From contig NZ_CP030287.1 of assembly GCF_003287935.1 (NCBI RefSeq), positions 2,880,267 through 2,944,266 of the forward strand: a stretch of 64,000 bases of DNA. The letters run 5' to 3'. Of this stretch, positions 53,654 to 62,773 are shown piece by piece. Source of the DNA: Streptomyces sp. ICC1. Lineage in GTDB: Bacteria > Actinomycetota > Actinomycetes > Streptomycetales > Streptomycetaceae. Under the pieces are notes generated by a model that worked only from the letters and a program-made list of their open reading frames with translations, was not told the DNA's origin and made no database searches. A program made the position numbers and the translations under genes. How positions within the stretch are numbered: the first letter of the stretch is position 1; each line of letters opens with the position of its first letter.

Positions 53654-54877
53654 GTGCCGTCCCACGACCAGGCAAGGCGCGACGAGCTGTACCTGGACCC
53701 GTACCCGCTCTACGCCCGCGCCCGCCGGACCGAGGGGCTGATCCACGTCCCCGAGTTCGACGCGTGGCTGGTGGCCCGGGACCAGGACGTGCGGGAAGTG
53801 CTGCTGCGCGCCGCGGACTTCTCCTCCGCCAACTCCCTGCTGCCCGACATCCCGCTCTCGGAAGCGGCGCTCGGTGTCCTGCCGCAGGGGTTCGCACCGC
53901 GTCCCACCGTCGTCTCCACGGACGGCGCCGATCACCGGCGGCACCGGGCCGTCCTGAACCGCGGGCTGTCCACCGCACGCGTGGCCGCCCTGGTGCCGTA
54001 CGCCCGGGAGTGCGCGCGGGAGCTGGTGGACGGCATCGAGGCGGACGGCTCGGCCGAGTTGGTGGAGGCGTACGCCCGCCGACTGCCCGGGGAGGTGGTC
54101 GGCCGGCTGATCGGGCTGGATCCGCAGGACGTGCCCGCCGCGGTGCACGGCGGCCACCGGGCCGAAGAGCTGCTGTTCAGACCGATGCCACCGCAGGCGC
54201 AGGCGGCCGCCGCCGCGGACGTCGTGGCGCTCCAGCACTTGCTGGACGGCTACATACGCGACCGGCGTGCCGTTCCCCGGGACGACCTGTGCTCGGCGAT
54301 GGTGGCCGCGCTGGCCCCCGGCGACGACGAACTCACCCTGGAGCAGCGCCACGAGCTGGTGGCCAGCCTCCAGAACCTCCTGATCGCCGGATTCCTCACC
54401 ACCAGCGCGATGATCGGCAGCACGCTGCTGCACCTGCTGCGCGACCGGGCGCAGTGGGAGGCGCTGCGCGCCGATCCGGCGCTCGTACCGGCCGCCGTGG
54501 AGGAGGCGGCACGCTACGACACGGCCGTGCAGGCCTTCCGCCGCACCGCCACCCGGCCGGTGTCGCTCGCCGGCACGAAGCTCCCCGCCGGTGCCAACGT
54601 GTTGGTCGCCTACGGTTCGGCCAACCGGGACGAGGACCGGTACGAGCGGGCCGACCGCTTCGACATCACCCGCCCCGCCGGTCCCCACCACTTGTCCTTC
54701 GGCCACGGACCGCACGGCTGCCCCGGCTCACAGTTGGCCCGCGAGCAACTGCGCCTGACGCTCGAACTGTTCGTCCGTCGCCTGCCGGACCTCCGGCTGG
54801 ATCCCGAGGCCCCCGCGCCGACCATGCGCCCCACCTTGATCCACCGCTCGCCGCAGGCCTTGCACGCCACGTGGTGA
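53654..54877 (+). CDS. Cytochrome P450
   Basis: 407 residues from GTG 53654 with GGAGG close upstream (ATG 53582 is possible but adds a non-conserved tail). I-helix AGFLTTSAM, ExxR in EEAARYD, heme loop FGHGPHGCPGSQ with Cys356 as heme ligand. A soluble actinobacterial class I P450; the usual AGxxT acid/His before TT is Leu, which may alter oxygen activation. No ferredoxin gene lies beside it. Confidence 0.93.
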   Translation: MPSHDQARRDELYLDPYPLYARARRTEGLIHVPEFDAWLVARDQDVREVLLRAADFSSANSLLPDIPLSEAALGVLPQGFAPRPTVVSTDGADHRRHRAVLNRGLSTARVAALVPYARECARELVDGIEADGSAELVEAYARRLPGEVVGRLIGLDPQDVPAAVHGGHRAEELLFRPMPPQAQAAAAADVVALQHLLDGYIRDRRAVPRDDLCSAMVAALAPGDDELTLEQRHELVASLQNLLIAGFLTTSAMIGSTLLHLLRDRAQWEALRADPALVPAAVEEAARYDTAVQAFRRTATRPVSLAGTKLPAGANVLVAYGSANRDEDRYERADRFDITRPAGPHHLSFGHGPHGCPGSQLAREQLRLTLELFVRRLPDLRLDPEAPAPTMRPTLIHRSPQALHATW

Positions 54878-54906
54878 GCCCGTCCCGTGCGGGTGGGGCG
54901 GGCGCC

Positions 54907-55368
54907 TCAGCCGAACGGGCGGTCGCCCCGGAGCCGGTGGTGCCACCAGCCGCCCTTCCTGCGGGGGTCGCGGAACGCGAAGGGATCGGGAAGAGTCCTT
55001 CTCCACAGTTCGGCATCGAGCCGGGTGAGGAACGCCCTGAACTCCCGGCGCTCCGGGACGGGAAGCAGCAGCGCCACGTGCTCCAGGACGTCCCTGGCCT
55101 CGGCCACGTCCTCGAGGCCGTCCGAGGGACACGGACACACGGCATAGCCGATCTCGAGGTACCGGCCCGGCCGGGCCAGGAACCGCCGGTACCAGAACAA
55201 GGCCGTCTCCGTGGCACCGGGCCACACGCCTTCGGCGTCCGCGTACCGCTCGGCCCGGTACACGGACGCGGACGCCCTCGGCGACAACCGGTCGATCCGG
55301 TAGGGTGCGCGCTCGGTGAAGAGCGCGGGGTGGGGCGCGCGCAACGCGCCCGGCCGCCTACGCGGCAT
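54907..55368 (-). CDS. Hypothetical protein
   Basis: 153 residues. No known family. Notable blocks are WPGATETALFWYRRFLARPG, YLEIGYAVCPCPSDGLEDVA and PFAFRDPRRKGGWWHHRL. No signal peptide or membrane helix. It lies between the P450 and FAD monooxygenase on the opposite strand; the FAD gene is divergent from it. Confidence 0.7.
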   Translation of the reverse strand: MPRRRPGALRAPHPALFTERAPYRIDRLSPRASASVYRAERYADAEGVWPGATETALFWYRRFLARPGRYLEIGYAVCPCPSDGLEDVAEARDVLEHVALLLPVPERREFRAFLTRLDAELWRRTLPDPFAFRDPRRKGGWWHHRLRGDRPFG

Positions 55369-55480
55369 GGCCCTTTCGGGCAGTGATCTTCATGCCCGCA
55401 TGGTCACACAGAACGGCCGCGGCCGTCGACCCTCGCGCCGGCCACGTACGGCACCACACCCCGAACGGAGCGATCAGCAC

Positions 55481-56773
55481 ATGACCCAGTCTGAGAGCGC
55501 GGGTGACGACTACGACGTCGTCATCAGCGGGGCCGGCCTCGCCGGCAGCGCCGCGGCGATCCTGCTCGCCCGACGCGGCGTCCGCGTCGCACTGCTGGAG
55601 CGCCGCTCGGACCCCGCTGCGTACAAGGTGCTCTGCACCCACTCCCTGACCGCCAACGCCCACCCGGTGCTGGACGAACTCGGCCTCGTACCCGCGCTCG
55701 AGGAGGCGGGCGCCCTCCACAACGACGCCCGCTGGTACACCCGTTGGGGATGGATCGAGCCGAAGGCCGCGCCGGCGGGTGCCGGGCTGCCGTACGGGTA
55801 CAACGTCCGGCGCAGCACCCTCGACCCGTTGATCAGGGCGCACGCGGCGCGGACCCCCGGCGTCGACCTGCTCCTCGGGCATCATGTGACCGGGCTGGTC
55901 CGGGAAGCCGGGCGGACTTCTGGGGTGCGCGCCTCGACGCCGCAGGGCGAGCGCGAGATACGGGCCCGCCTGGTGGTCGGCGCCGACGGCAAGGACTCGG
56001 CCGTGGCGAAGTTCGCGGAGGTGCCTGCCCGGCAGTACGAGAACGCGCGGTTCGGCTACCTCGCGCACTTCCGCAACCTCCCGCTGCCCGGCGGGATCGG
56101 CCAGGCCTGGTTCCTCGAACCCGACATGGCGTACGCGTTCCCCAACGACGACGGGGTGACCGTCCTCGCGGTGCTCCCGGACAAGAGGCGGCTGCCGGCC
56201 TTCCGGGAAGACCTCGAACGCAGCTTCCTGGAGTTCGTCCGGGCCCTGCCCGAGGCACCGGCCATCGACACCGCCGAGCGCATCACGAAGATCATCGGCA
56301 CGGTCGACTACCCGCTGCACAGCCGCAGGCCGACCGCACCGGGCGTCGCGCTCATCGGCGACGCCGCCCTGACCAGCGACCCCCTGTGGGGCGTGGGATG
56401 CGGATGGGCGCTGGAGTCCGCGCTATGGCTGGCCGAGGCCGTCGCCTCGGCCGCAGCCGGTCGGGGCGACCTCGACCAGTCGCTCGTGGGGTACGCGCGC
56501 AGGCACCGGCGCCGGCTGCGCGGCCACCAGTTCCTGGCCGTCGACTTCGCCAAGGCCCGTCCGTTCAATCCCTTGGAGCGGCTGCTGTTCTCGGCGGCGA
56601 CGCGTGATGACGCGTTGGCGCGGCACATGCACCTGTTCGCGTCCCGCCTGATCGGTCCGCTGCGCTTCTTGAGCCCCGTCGTGCTGGCCAGGGCCGCGGC
56701 CGTCAACGTCAGGCACCGCCGGGCGGCCGCGCCGGACGCGTCGGAGGCGCACCCGTCGCGGGCGGCGTCGTGA
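55481..56773 (+). CDS. FAD-dependent monooxygenase
   Basis: 430 residues. N-terminal Rossmann ISGAGLAGSAAAILLARRGV, middle LVVGADGKDSAVAKF (DG motif) and LIGDAALTSDPLWGVGCGWA (GD motif) define a class A flavin monooxygenase or geranylgeranyl-reductase-like enzyme. C-terminus rich in Arg/Ala. It overlaps the XRE gene by GTGA, so both are co-translated. Confidence 0.92.
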   Translation: MTQSESAGDDYDVVISGAGLAGSAAAILLARRGVRVALLERRSDPAAYKVLCTHSLTANAHPVLDELGLVPALEEAGALHNDARWYTRWGWIEPKAAPAGAGLPYGYNVRRSTLDPLIRAHAARTPGVDLLLGHHVTGLVREAGRTSGVRASTPQGEREIRARLVVGADGKDSAVAKFAEVPARQYENARFGYLAHFRNLPLPGGIGQAWFLEPDMAYAFPNDDGVTVLAVLPDKRRLPAFREDLERSFLEFVRALPEAPAIDTAERITKIIGTVDYPLHSRRPTAPGVALIGDAALTSDPLWGVGCGWALESALWLAEAVASAAAGRGDLDQSLVGYARRHRRRLRGHQFLAVDFAKARPFNPLERLLFSAATRDDALARHMHLFASRLIGPLRFLSPVVLARAAAVNVRHRRAAAPDASEAHPSRAAS

Positions 56774-57553
56774 CCGGATCCCCTCCCGAATTCGGTGCGA
56801 TGCTGCGGTTGTTGCTGGACCGCAGGGAGATCGGCGCGCAGGAGTTGGTCGACCGCGCCGGGGTGGCCGCGGACGGGGTCCGAGCCGTGCTCGCCGGGGA
56901 GACCCCCGGCGAAGACCTGCTGCGGCGCCTCGCGCCCGTGCTGGGTTTGCACGCCGTCGATCTGTTCGTCCTCGCGGGGTTGGAGGTCCCGGAGGACTTG
57001 GCGCCCTTGGACGCCGAGGCCGCGCCGTGCGTCTCGTACATCGTGATGGACGGGGTCCACCTCCCGCCGGCGGAGCGGATCGAACTCCTGCGGATCATGC
57101 GCTCGTTGCCCGAGGAGGAGCGCCCTCGCCCCTTCGCCCCGCAGCGGTTCGAGACGTTCGCCGACGGTCCGGGCGGTCGGGTGATCCGTATGCTCCGGTA
57201 CCGCAACCTCAGCTGGGGCGGCCTGGCGCACATCGTGACGATCGTGACGCCCACGTACCTGTCGGCGCCCGCCTACGGCGTGATCGGCGAGGGCCGCAAG
57301 GAGCTGACGCCCCGCTTGGTGACCGACTTCGCCGCCCTCCTGGGGATCGGCGCCGGCGAACTGGCCGCGCTGTCCGGAGTGCTCCTGCCCGAGGAACCAG
57401 GGCCTGTGGCCCCCGAGGCCGTGGACGCCGCCGCACTGCTGTGGCAGGGCCCGCGGCCTGTCCTCGTCCCAGGCGCGGGACATGGCCGACCTGGCGCGCT
57501 CGATGCGCGGAGACTCCCACAACGGCTACCGCATCAACCTGCCCGCACGGTGA
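56770..57553 (+). pseudogene. XRE-family regulator with one-base frameshift
   Basis: Starts at GTG overlapping the previous stop. About 226 residues (HTH, long linker, second HTH-like block GLAHIVTIVTPTYLSAPAYG) read well to ALLWQ at 57446. The expected family ending RDMADLARSMRGDSHNGYRI plus NLPAR-stop is present but in the next frame. One extra G in the GGG at 57447-57449 explains it. Unrepaired, the frame runs into the antisense of the next gene. Either a real mutation or a sequencing error. Confidence 0.8.
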
Positions 57554-57642
57554 CGGGCCGCACGGTGACGCTCCGTTCCGGCCACGGATCGACGCATGCC
57601 ACAGCACTAGGCCGTCCGATGTCGCCGCGCGTCCGGAAGGCA

Positions 57643-58962
57643 TCAGCGCAAGGGGACTCCGGAGTCGTTCAGTTGCATCTGGGGGCGGCCGGTGACCAGG
57701 AGCCAGGCCGGGAGCAGCGCCACGCACAGCAGCGGGAGCAGGCCGGGGTCCGGGGCGAGGATCGCGGCGGTGAACAGGCTCACCCAGCCCATCCGGGTGA
57801 CGCCCAGCAGCACGCCGAGCACCGAGCAGGTCACCGCGACCGCCGGCTGCACCTCTGGCACCAGAGCATGGACGGCCAGGCCGAGCGCGACCCCCGCGAA
57901 GACGGACGGGAAGATCCGGCCGCCCCTGAATCCGGACCCGCAGGCCACCAGTACGGCCACCAGCTTCACCACCGCCATCAGGACGAGCGCGCCCGCGGAG
58001 TGCCCCTGCGGATCGGCGACCAGCTGGCCCATCTCCTCCAGCCCCTTGAACAGCGTGAGGTGGCCGCCGAGCACCCCCAGCAGGCCCAGCACCACTCCGC
58101 CCAAGGTCAGGGCGAGCACCGGATGCGGCAGCAGGTGGAAGACGCGGTGCACGTACGGGAAGAGGTAGACGGCGGCCATGGCCAGGGTCGCGGCGACGGC
58201 GGAGACCACCAGGGCGGCGACCAGGTCGGGCCACCGGGGCCCGTCGAGGGCCGGCAGGGGCAGGCGGAAGGTGGGCGCGGAGAGCAGTACGGTCGTCACC
58301 CCGCCCGCGCCGGCCGCGATCAGCGGGGCGAAGAGCTGGTCCCACAGGGTGGGCGCGCGCCCGCCCTCGACCGACGGCCCCTGCCGGGGAGCCGACACCA
58401 TCGACTCCGTGAGGATCAGGACGGCCGCCACCGGAGTGCCGAACAGCGCCCCGACGGTGCCCGCCGCGCCCAGGGCCACCCAGAGCTGCGCCGGGCTGCC
58501 GGGTGCGAGGCGCCGGCCGAGCCAGTAGGCGAGCGCGATGTTGGCGGCGGTGATCGGATTCTCCGGACCCAGGCTCACTCCCCCGGCCAGGGCGAGCGCG
58601 CTGGCCAGCAGCAGGCCGGGGACCACTCCCGGTGGCAGCGGAGGGTCCACCAGCCCCGTGGTCGCGGGATCAGGACCGGCGTGTCCGTGGACCTTCCACA
58701 CCACGAGGCCGACGGCGATGCCCGTGGCCGTCAGCACGGTCATCATCCACAGCGCGGACCAGCGGCCGACCCCCAACGCGTCGGGAAGGGTCTCCCACAA
58801 GACGTCCTTCAACAGGTCGGCAGCCTCGCTCACACCGGTCAGCAGCAGGCTCGAGCCCACCCCGATCAGCAGCGCGGGCAGGACGAAGGGCAGCAGGGCC
58901 CTGGCCGGCGAGGCCGGGGACGGAGCCGGGGGCGCCACGGCGGGCGGTGCGGGATCGGTCAC
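57643..58962 (-). CDS. ClC-type chloride channel/antiporter-like protein
   Basis: 439 residues from GTG. Ten or more membrane helices, with the selectivity signatures GGVSLGPENPI and GSGFRGGRIFPSVFAG of the ClC family; the CBS tail is absent. The gating Glu is present in GPEN. Moves chloride or fluoride, or exchanges it with protons. Confidence 0.9.
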   Translation of the reverse strand: MTDPAPPAVAPPAPSPASPARALLPFVLPALLIGVGSSLLLTGVSEAADLLKDVLWETLPDALGVGRWSALWMMTVLTATGIAVGLVVWKVHGHAGPDPATTGLVDPPLPPGVVPGLLLASALALAGGVSLGPENPITAANIALAYWLGRRLAPGSPAQLWVALGAAGTVGALFGTPVAAVLILTESMVSAPRQGPSVEGGRAPTLWDQLFAPLIAAGAGGVTTVLLSAPTFRLPLPALDGPRWPDLVAALVVSAVAATLAMAAVYLFPYVHRVFHLLPHPVLALTLGGVVLGLLGVLGGHLTLFKGLEEMGQLVADPQGHSAGALVLMAVVKLVAVLVACGSGFRGGRIFPSVFAGVALGLAVHALVPEVQPAVAVTCSVLGVLLGVTRMGWVSLFTAAILAPDPGLLPLLCVALLPAWLLVTGRPQMQLNDSGVPLR

Positions 58963-59090
58963 CGGAACAACGTAGCGGCGAATGGGATGAAACCGCGCCA
59001 AACGGCACCCGTGCTCGCGTCACGGGCCCCTCCAGCGCGGCCGGTCGGCGCCGGGCAGGGGCGGTGCGTTCCCGCCCGGCGCCGTCGTGC

Positions 59091-59708
59091 TCAGTACAGC
59101 TTGTTCACCGCGGTCCGCAGCGTGTTCTTCCAAGCGGCCACGGGCGGATCGCCCCAGTAGCTCGACCACAGGACCAGCGTCACGGTGTCCCCGTCCCGGC
59201 CCACGCCCCACAGGTAATTGAAGTCGGGGCGCTCATGGGCGTTGGCGTTGAAGGTGCGCATCCCCTGGAGGGTGGCGCCCTCCTCCACGTCCACGACTCC
59301 GTGGTCGAAGCCCGTCGCGGTCACGCCGGGCTCCTGCGGGCGGTTCGGGCAGTCGGCATAGCGCTGTCGGGTCGCGGCCGCGAACGCGATGGCCTCGGCC
59401 TCCGTGGCGAAGGCCACCACCTTCTGCTGGGCGAACGCGGTCTCCGCCGTGGTGAAATCACGGTTCCAGACGTTCACCTCGGGCCGCTCCTGCGGCCAGC
59501 CCGCCAGGCAGTCGTACGCGGCGCCCCAGCCCCGCGAGACCGGGGCCGCGCGCCACGACTCGGTCTTGGGCAGGTCGGAGATGTACAGCGTCCCCGGCCT
59601 CGGCCGCCACTGGTCGGCGGCCCCGGCCGGCACCGACGCCACGCCGACCGCCAGCACCGCGGCCCCCACCACGACGCCGCCCCCTCGCATCCATGTGCGT
59701 ACCCCCAC
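59091..59708 (-). CDS. Secreted protein of unknown function
   Basis: 205 residues, GTG start with GGGGAAGGGG. Signal peptide (GGGVVVGAAVLAVGVASVPA, cut after AGA) then a single domain with two Cys (AAYDCLAG, RYADCPN) probably bonded, and FNYLWGVGRDGDTVTLVLWS. It is reminiscent of extracellular sensor domains of PknH type in length and Cys spacing, by eye only. Confidence 0.78.
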   Translation of the reverse strand: MGVRTWMRGGGVVVGAAVLAVGVASVPAGAADQWRPRPGTLYISDLPKTESWRAAPVSRGWGAAYDCLAGWPQERPEVNVWNRDFTTAETAFAQQKVVAFATEAEAIAFAAATRQRYADCPNRPQEPGVTATGFDHGVVDVEEGATLQGMRTFNANAHERPDFNYLWGVGRDGDTVTLVLWSSYWGDPPVAAWKNTLRTAVNKLY

Positions 59709-59813
59709 GGTTTCCCCTTCCCCCTGCGCATCTCGATCACGATGCCCCGTCCCGGCAGGGCCGGGGCTCCGTTCCAGCCTGGGGTGGCTCCGCCGCGTCG
59801 GCCGGGCCTCCGG

Positions 59814-61046
59814 TCACAATGACCTGAAATGCCTCCCTGCTGGCTGACCGGCCCCAGCGGGTTCGGGCCACGGGACCGTGGTCTCGGCCACGGCCTCGTA
59901 GTCGACGCCGGGCACGTCCCAGCCGTAGAGCCGGCCGACCTGGTCGCGGAACCAACCGGTGTCCGCGCCGGTCCCGATCGTGTCGGTGTCGGCCTGGTCC
60001 CAGGCCGCGCGGACGGCAGCCTGGACTCCCGGAGCCATCTCCCAGTCGTCCAGCCGGATGCGGTCCTGGTCGTCCAGTCCGAGTTCGGCGTCGCCGGCGA
60101 GCCGGCTCCACAGGGCCGTCGCCTGGTCGACGGTGGTCTGCCAGCCGTCACCGGCGACGCGGTGGAGGATGCTGGTGTAGAGCGCGATGCTCGGGATGGC
60201 GGTGGAGGCCTGGGTGACGGCCGCGCCCGCGACGACGGTGTAGGCGTGGCCCGTGCCCTTGAGCCGGGCGGCGAGGGTGCGGGCGGTGTCCTCCAGGTCC
60301 TGCTTGGCGGCGCCGATGGTTCCGGCCCGGTAGATGGGGGCGGTGATGTCGGATCCGACGTACGAGAGGGCCACGGTCCGGAAGCCGTCGGCGAGCAGGC
60401 CCCTGGACTGCAGGGTGTCGATCCACATCTCCCAGTCGGCGCCGCCCATGACCCGTACGGTCGCGTCGCGCTCGGCCTCGTCCGCGGCCTCCAGGCGCAT
60501 CTCGCCGATCCGCGGGGTGCCGTCCTCGAACACGAGGGTCTTGGCCCGGTAGTCGGCGCCGAGCGGCTTGATGGCGGAGTGGTGGACCTCGCCGGTCAGC
60601 GGGTCCGTGCGCCGCGGGGCGGCGATGCTGTAGATGAGCAGGTCGATCGCGCCGAAGCGGGTGGCGAGCCGGTCGGCGGCCTCGTCCTTGACGGCGTCGG
60701 AGAAGGCGTCGCCGTTGAGGAAGGTGAAGTCGGCGCCGGTCTCGGCGGCGAGTTCGGCGGCCCGGGCGGTGCGGTACCAGCCGGCGCCGGCCGTGCGGCG
60801 CTCGGTCTCGGCGGCCTCGAAGGCGATGCCGAGTCCGCGCATCCGGTGGGCGCGCAGGCCGACCAGGGTCGCGGCGAGTCCGTAGCCGGCGCTGGAGCCG
60901 ATGACGAGGGCGACCGGGCCGGGCCGGTCGCCGACGGGGTCCGGTGCCTGCTGCCACATGCGGTCGACCACTGCTTTGCAGCCGGTCGGATGGCTGTTGA
61001 CGTAGAGGTAGCCGCGGTTGCCGGGCTTGATCTCGCGGAGGCTCAC
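59814..61046 (-). CDS. fabV: Trans-2-enoyl-CoA/ACP reductase FabV
   Basis: 410 residues from GTG 61046. The N-terminal NAD site (VALVIGSSAGYGLAATL) and the YX8K active site Tyr239...Lys248 (PIYRAGTIGAAK) define FabV. Family length is about 400. It reduces enoyl groups with NADH and is insensitive to triclosan. It is uncommon in Streptomyces, which use InhA-type FabI, and it sits in the accessory part. Its start overlaps (GTGA) an upstream orphan frame. Confidence 0.9.
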   Translation of the reverse strand: MSLREIKPGNRGYLYVNSHPTGCKAVVDRMWQQAPDPVGDRPGPVALVIGSSAGYGLAATLVGLRAHRMRGLGIAFEAAETERRTAGAGWYRTARAAELAAETGADFTFLNGDAFSDAVKDEAADRLATRFGAIDLLIYSIAAPRRTDPLTGEVHHSAIKPLGADYRAKTLVFEDGTPRIGEMRLEAADEAERDATVRVMGGADWEMWIDTLQSRGLLADGFRTVALSYVGSDITAPIYRAGTIGAAKQDLEDTARTLAARLKGTGHAYTVVAGAAVTQASTAIPSIALYTSILHRVAGDGWQTTVDQATALWSRLAGDAELGLDDQDRIRLDDWEMAPGVQAAVRAAWDQADTDTIGTGADTGWFRDQVGRLYGWDVPGVDYEAVAETTVPWPEPAGAGQPAGRHFRSL

Positions 61047-61412
61047 TTGTGGGGTCCTTCGGGTGCGGGGATCGTGGTCGCCTCGGTGACGGGCGGTTCC
61101 ACGCGACGGCGGACGACGTCGGCGGTTTCCGGCCGGCCGGTGGCCCCGTCGGGGCTGACGGTGCCGAACTCGCCCTCCGGCGCGGTGACCAGCCGAGGCG
61201 GTCTCCGCCCCCGGGTCCCGCACCGGATGGGCCCTGCTCACATCCTGGGTGAGGGCGGCCCGGCCCGGTGATGGTGATCTTCGCCAGAAGTGGCCGCGGA
61301 TTCTTGTCGGTGTCCCCTGCGGCCGTGCCGTGTCCGGTCCGCGTACGGTCCGCGTCGCATGGTCCGGGTCGTATGGTCGGCCAAAGCCCCCCTGTGGAAC
61401 CGGCGTTCGACC
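61047..61412. other. Intergenic with orphan ORF end and GGTCCG repeats
   Basis: 366 bases. On the minus strand a frame ending at 61043 (RLVTAPEGEFGTVSPDGATG, then RPETADVVRRRVEPPV) overlaps the fabV start by GTGA but has a stop near 61238 and no start, so it looks like a gene remnant. At 61337-61381, GGTCCG and related pieces repeat (GGTCCGCGTACGGTCCGCGT). This may be an operator; nothing else is seen. Confidence 0.5.
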
Positions 61413-61979
61413 TCACGGCCCGGGAGCGGGTGCCGCCGCTCCGGCCGGCAGGGAGAGCTGCGGCAGCAGGTCCGCCGGCGTCGGCGGGCGCCGCTCTTCG
61501 AGCCAGAAGAGGTAGACCCGCAGGTGCGGGGCGAGGCCGCCGTCGAGGTACGCGGCGTAGTCGCGGGCGGCAGCGGCCGTACCCTGCCCCGACTTCGCGT
61601 CATCGGCCTCGAACCGGGCGCGCTGACCCGCCAGGTACTCCCGGATCCTGCCCCGGTCGCGCCACCACTCCCGGACCGCTGCCGGAGTCCAGTGCGCGTC
61701 CCCGTCGCAGCCGTAGCCCATCATCGGATCGTCCTCGGCGGCGTCGACCAGCCGCCGGAGCTCAGCCTCCGTCCGCGGCTGGCGGTGGACGTACTCGGTG
61801 AAGTGCTCGGCCTCGTAGAGCACGAGTTCCGGTGCGTGGATCCGGCCGGTGCCGCAGTTGTCGGTGTCGGCCCCGTAGAACGGACCGGGGACGTTCAGCC
61901 ACTTCCGTTCCGTCCACTCGCCGCGGAAGACCACGCGCGCGTCGCCGAGCAGGGGCACGGGATCGAAGTAGGTCTCCAC
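61413..61979 (-). CDS. Hypothetical protein
   Basis: 188 residues; begins METYFDPVPLLGDARVVFRG and has WLNVPGPFYGADTDNCGTGR. Acidic, no signal peptide, no known family. Typical Streptomyces codon use supports it as real. The ATG at 61979 has no strong ribosome site. Confidence 0.75.
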   Translation of the reverse strand: METYFDPVPLLGDARVVFRGEWTERKWLNVPGPFYGADTDNCGTGRIHAPELVLYEAEHFTEYVHRQPRTEAELRRLVDAAEDDPMMGYGCDGDAHWTPAAVREWWRDRGRIREYLAGQRARFEADDAKSGQGTAAAARDYAAYLDGGLAPHLRVYLFWLEERRPPTPADLLPQLSLPAGAAAPAPGP

Positions 61980-62023
61980 AGCGGCAGGGTAGCCAGCGAC
62001 CGGCGAGATCCGAGACCCACCCC

Positions 62024-62773
62024 CTAGGAGCGCGTCTGGTGCCCGGCCGGTGGGCGGGCGGTGACCAGGCCCGATTCGTAGGCCGCGATGACGGCTTGGG
62101 CGCGGTCACGGACGGAGAGCTTGTCGAAGATGCTGGTGATGTGGTTCTTGACCGTGGAGGGGCTGATGTCCAGGGCGCGGGCGATCCCGGTGTTGTCGAG
62201 GCCGGTGGCCAGCAGGCGCAACACCTCGACCTCGCGGGGGGTGAGTCCGTCCAGGCCCGTGAGTTCCGGCAGTGCGCCGCGGGGGGCCCGTACGTAGGTG
62301 GAGATCAGCCCCATGAGCAGGCGCGGCGCGACCACGGCCTCGCCGGCGTGGACGGTGTGGATCGCCGCGCTCAGCTCCTCCGGGGAGCTGTCCTTGGGCA
62401 GGAACCCGTACGCCCCGGCGCGCAGGGCGCCCACGACGTACTCGTCCATGTCGAAGGTGCTCAGGGCCAGGACCCGGCAGCCGGGCACGGTGGCGGCGAT
62501 CTCCCCGGTCGCGGCGACCCCGTCGAGGACGGGCATGCGGATGTCCATCACCACGACGTCGGGGCGCAGTTGACCGGCGAGGGTGACGGCCTGGGCGCCG
62601 TTCTCGGCCTCTCCCACCACCTCGAAGGACGGGTCGGGGGCGAGGATCAGCGACAGGCCGCGCCGGACCAGCGGCTGGTCGTCCACGATCAGCACCCTGA
62701 TCCGTGCCGGTGGCGGCATCGGCGTCGGCTGTGTCGTCGTCGGCTGCGTTGTCGTCGGCCCGGTTGCGGTCAT
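62024..62773 (-). CDS. NarL/LuxR-type response regulator
   Basis: 249 residues. Receiver domain with DDQ, phospho-Asp in DVVVMDIRMP and Lys in GFLPKDSS; LuxR HTH (LTPREVEVLRLLATGL, ISPSTVKNHITSIF). A Thr/Pro-rich N-terminus of 20 residues precedes it. Its start overlaps the kinase stop (ATGA), so the two form a co-translated two-component pair. Confidence 0.95.
   Translation of the reverse strand: MTATGPTTTQPTTTQPTPMPPPARIRVLIVDDQPLVRRGLSLILAPDPSFEVVGEAENGAQAVTLAGQLRPDVVVMDIRMPVLDGVAATGEIAATVPGCRVLALSTFDMDEYVVGALRAGAYGFLPKDSSPEELSAAIHTVHAGEAVVAPRLLMGLISTYVRAPRGALPELTGLDGLTPREVEVLRLLATGLDNTGIARALDISPSTVKNHITSIFDKLSVRDRAQAVIAAYESGLVTARPPAGHQTRS

Noticed and set aside
57554..59160. Continuation of the XRE frame to about 796 codons
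   Set aside because: Beyond 57446 the frame is antisense to the ClC gene and low in complexity; the real ending lies in the next frame after a one-base shift.
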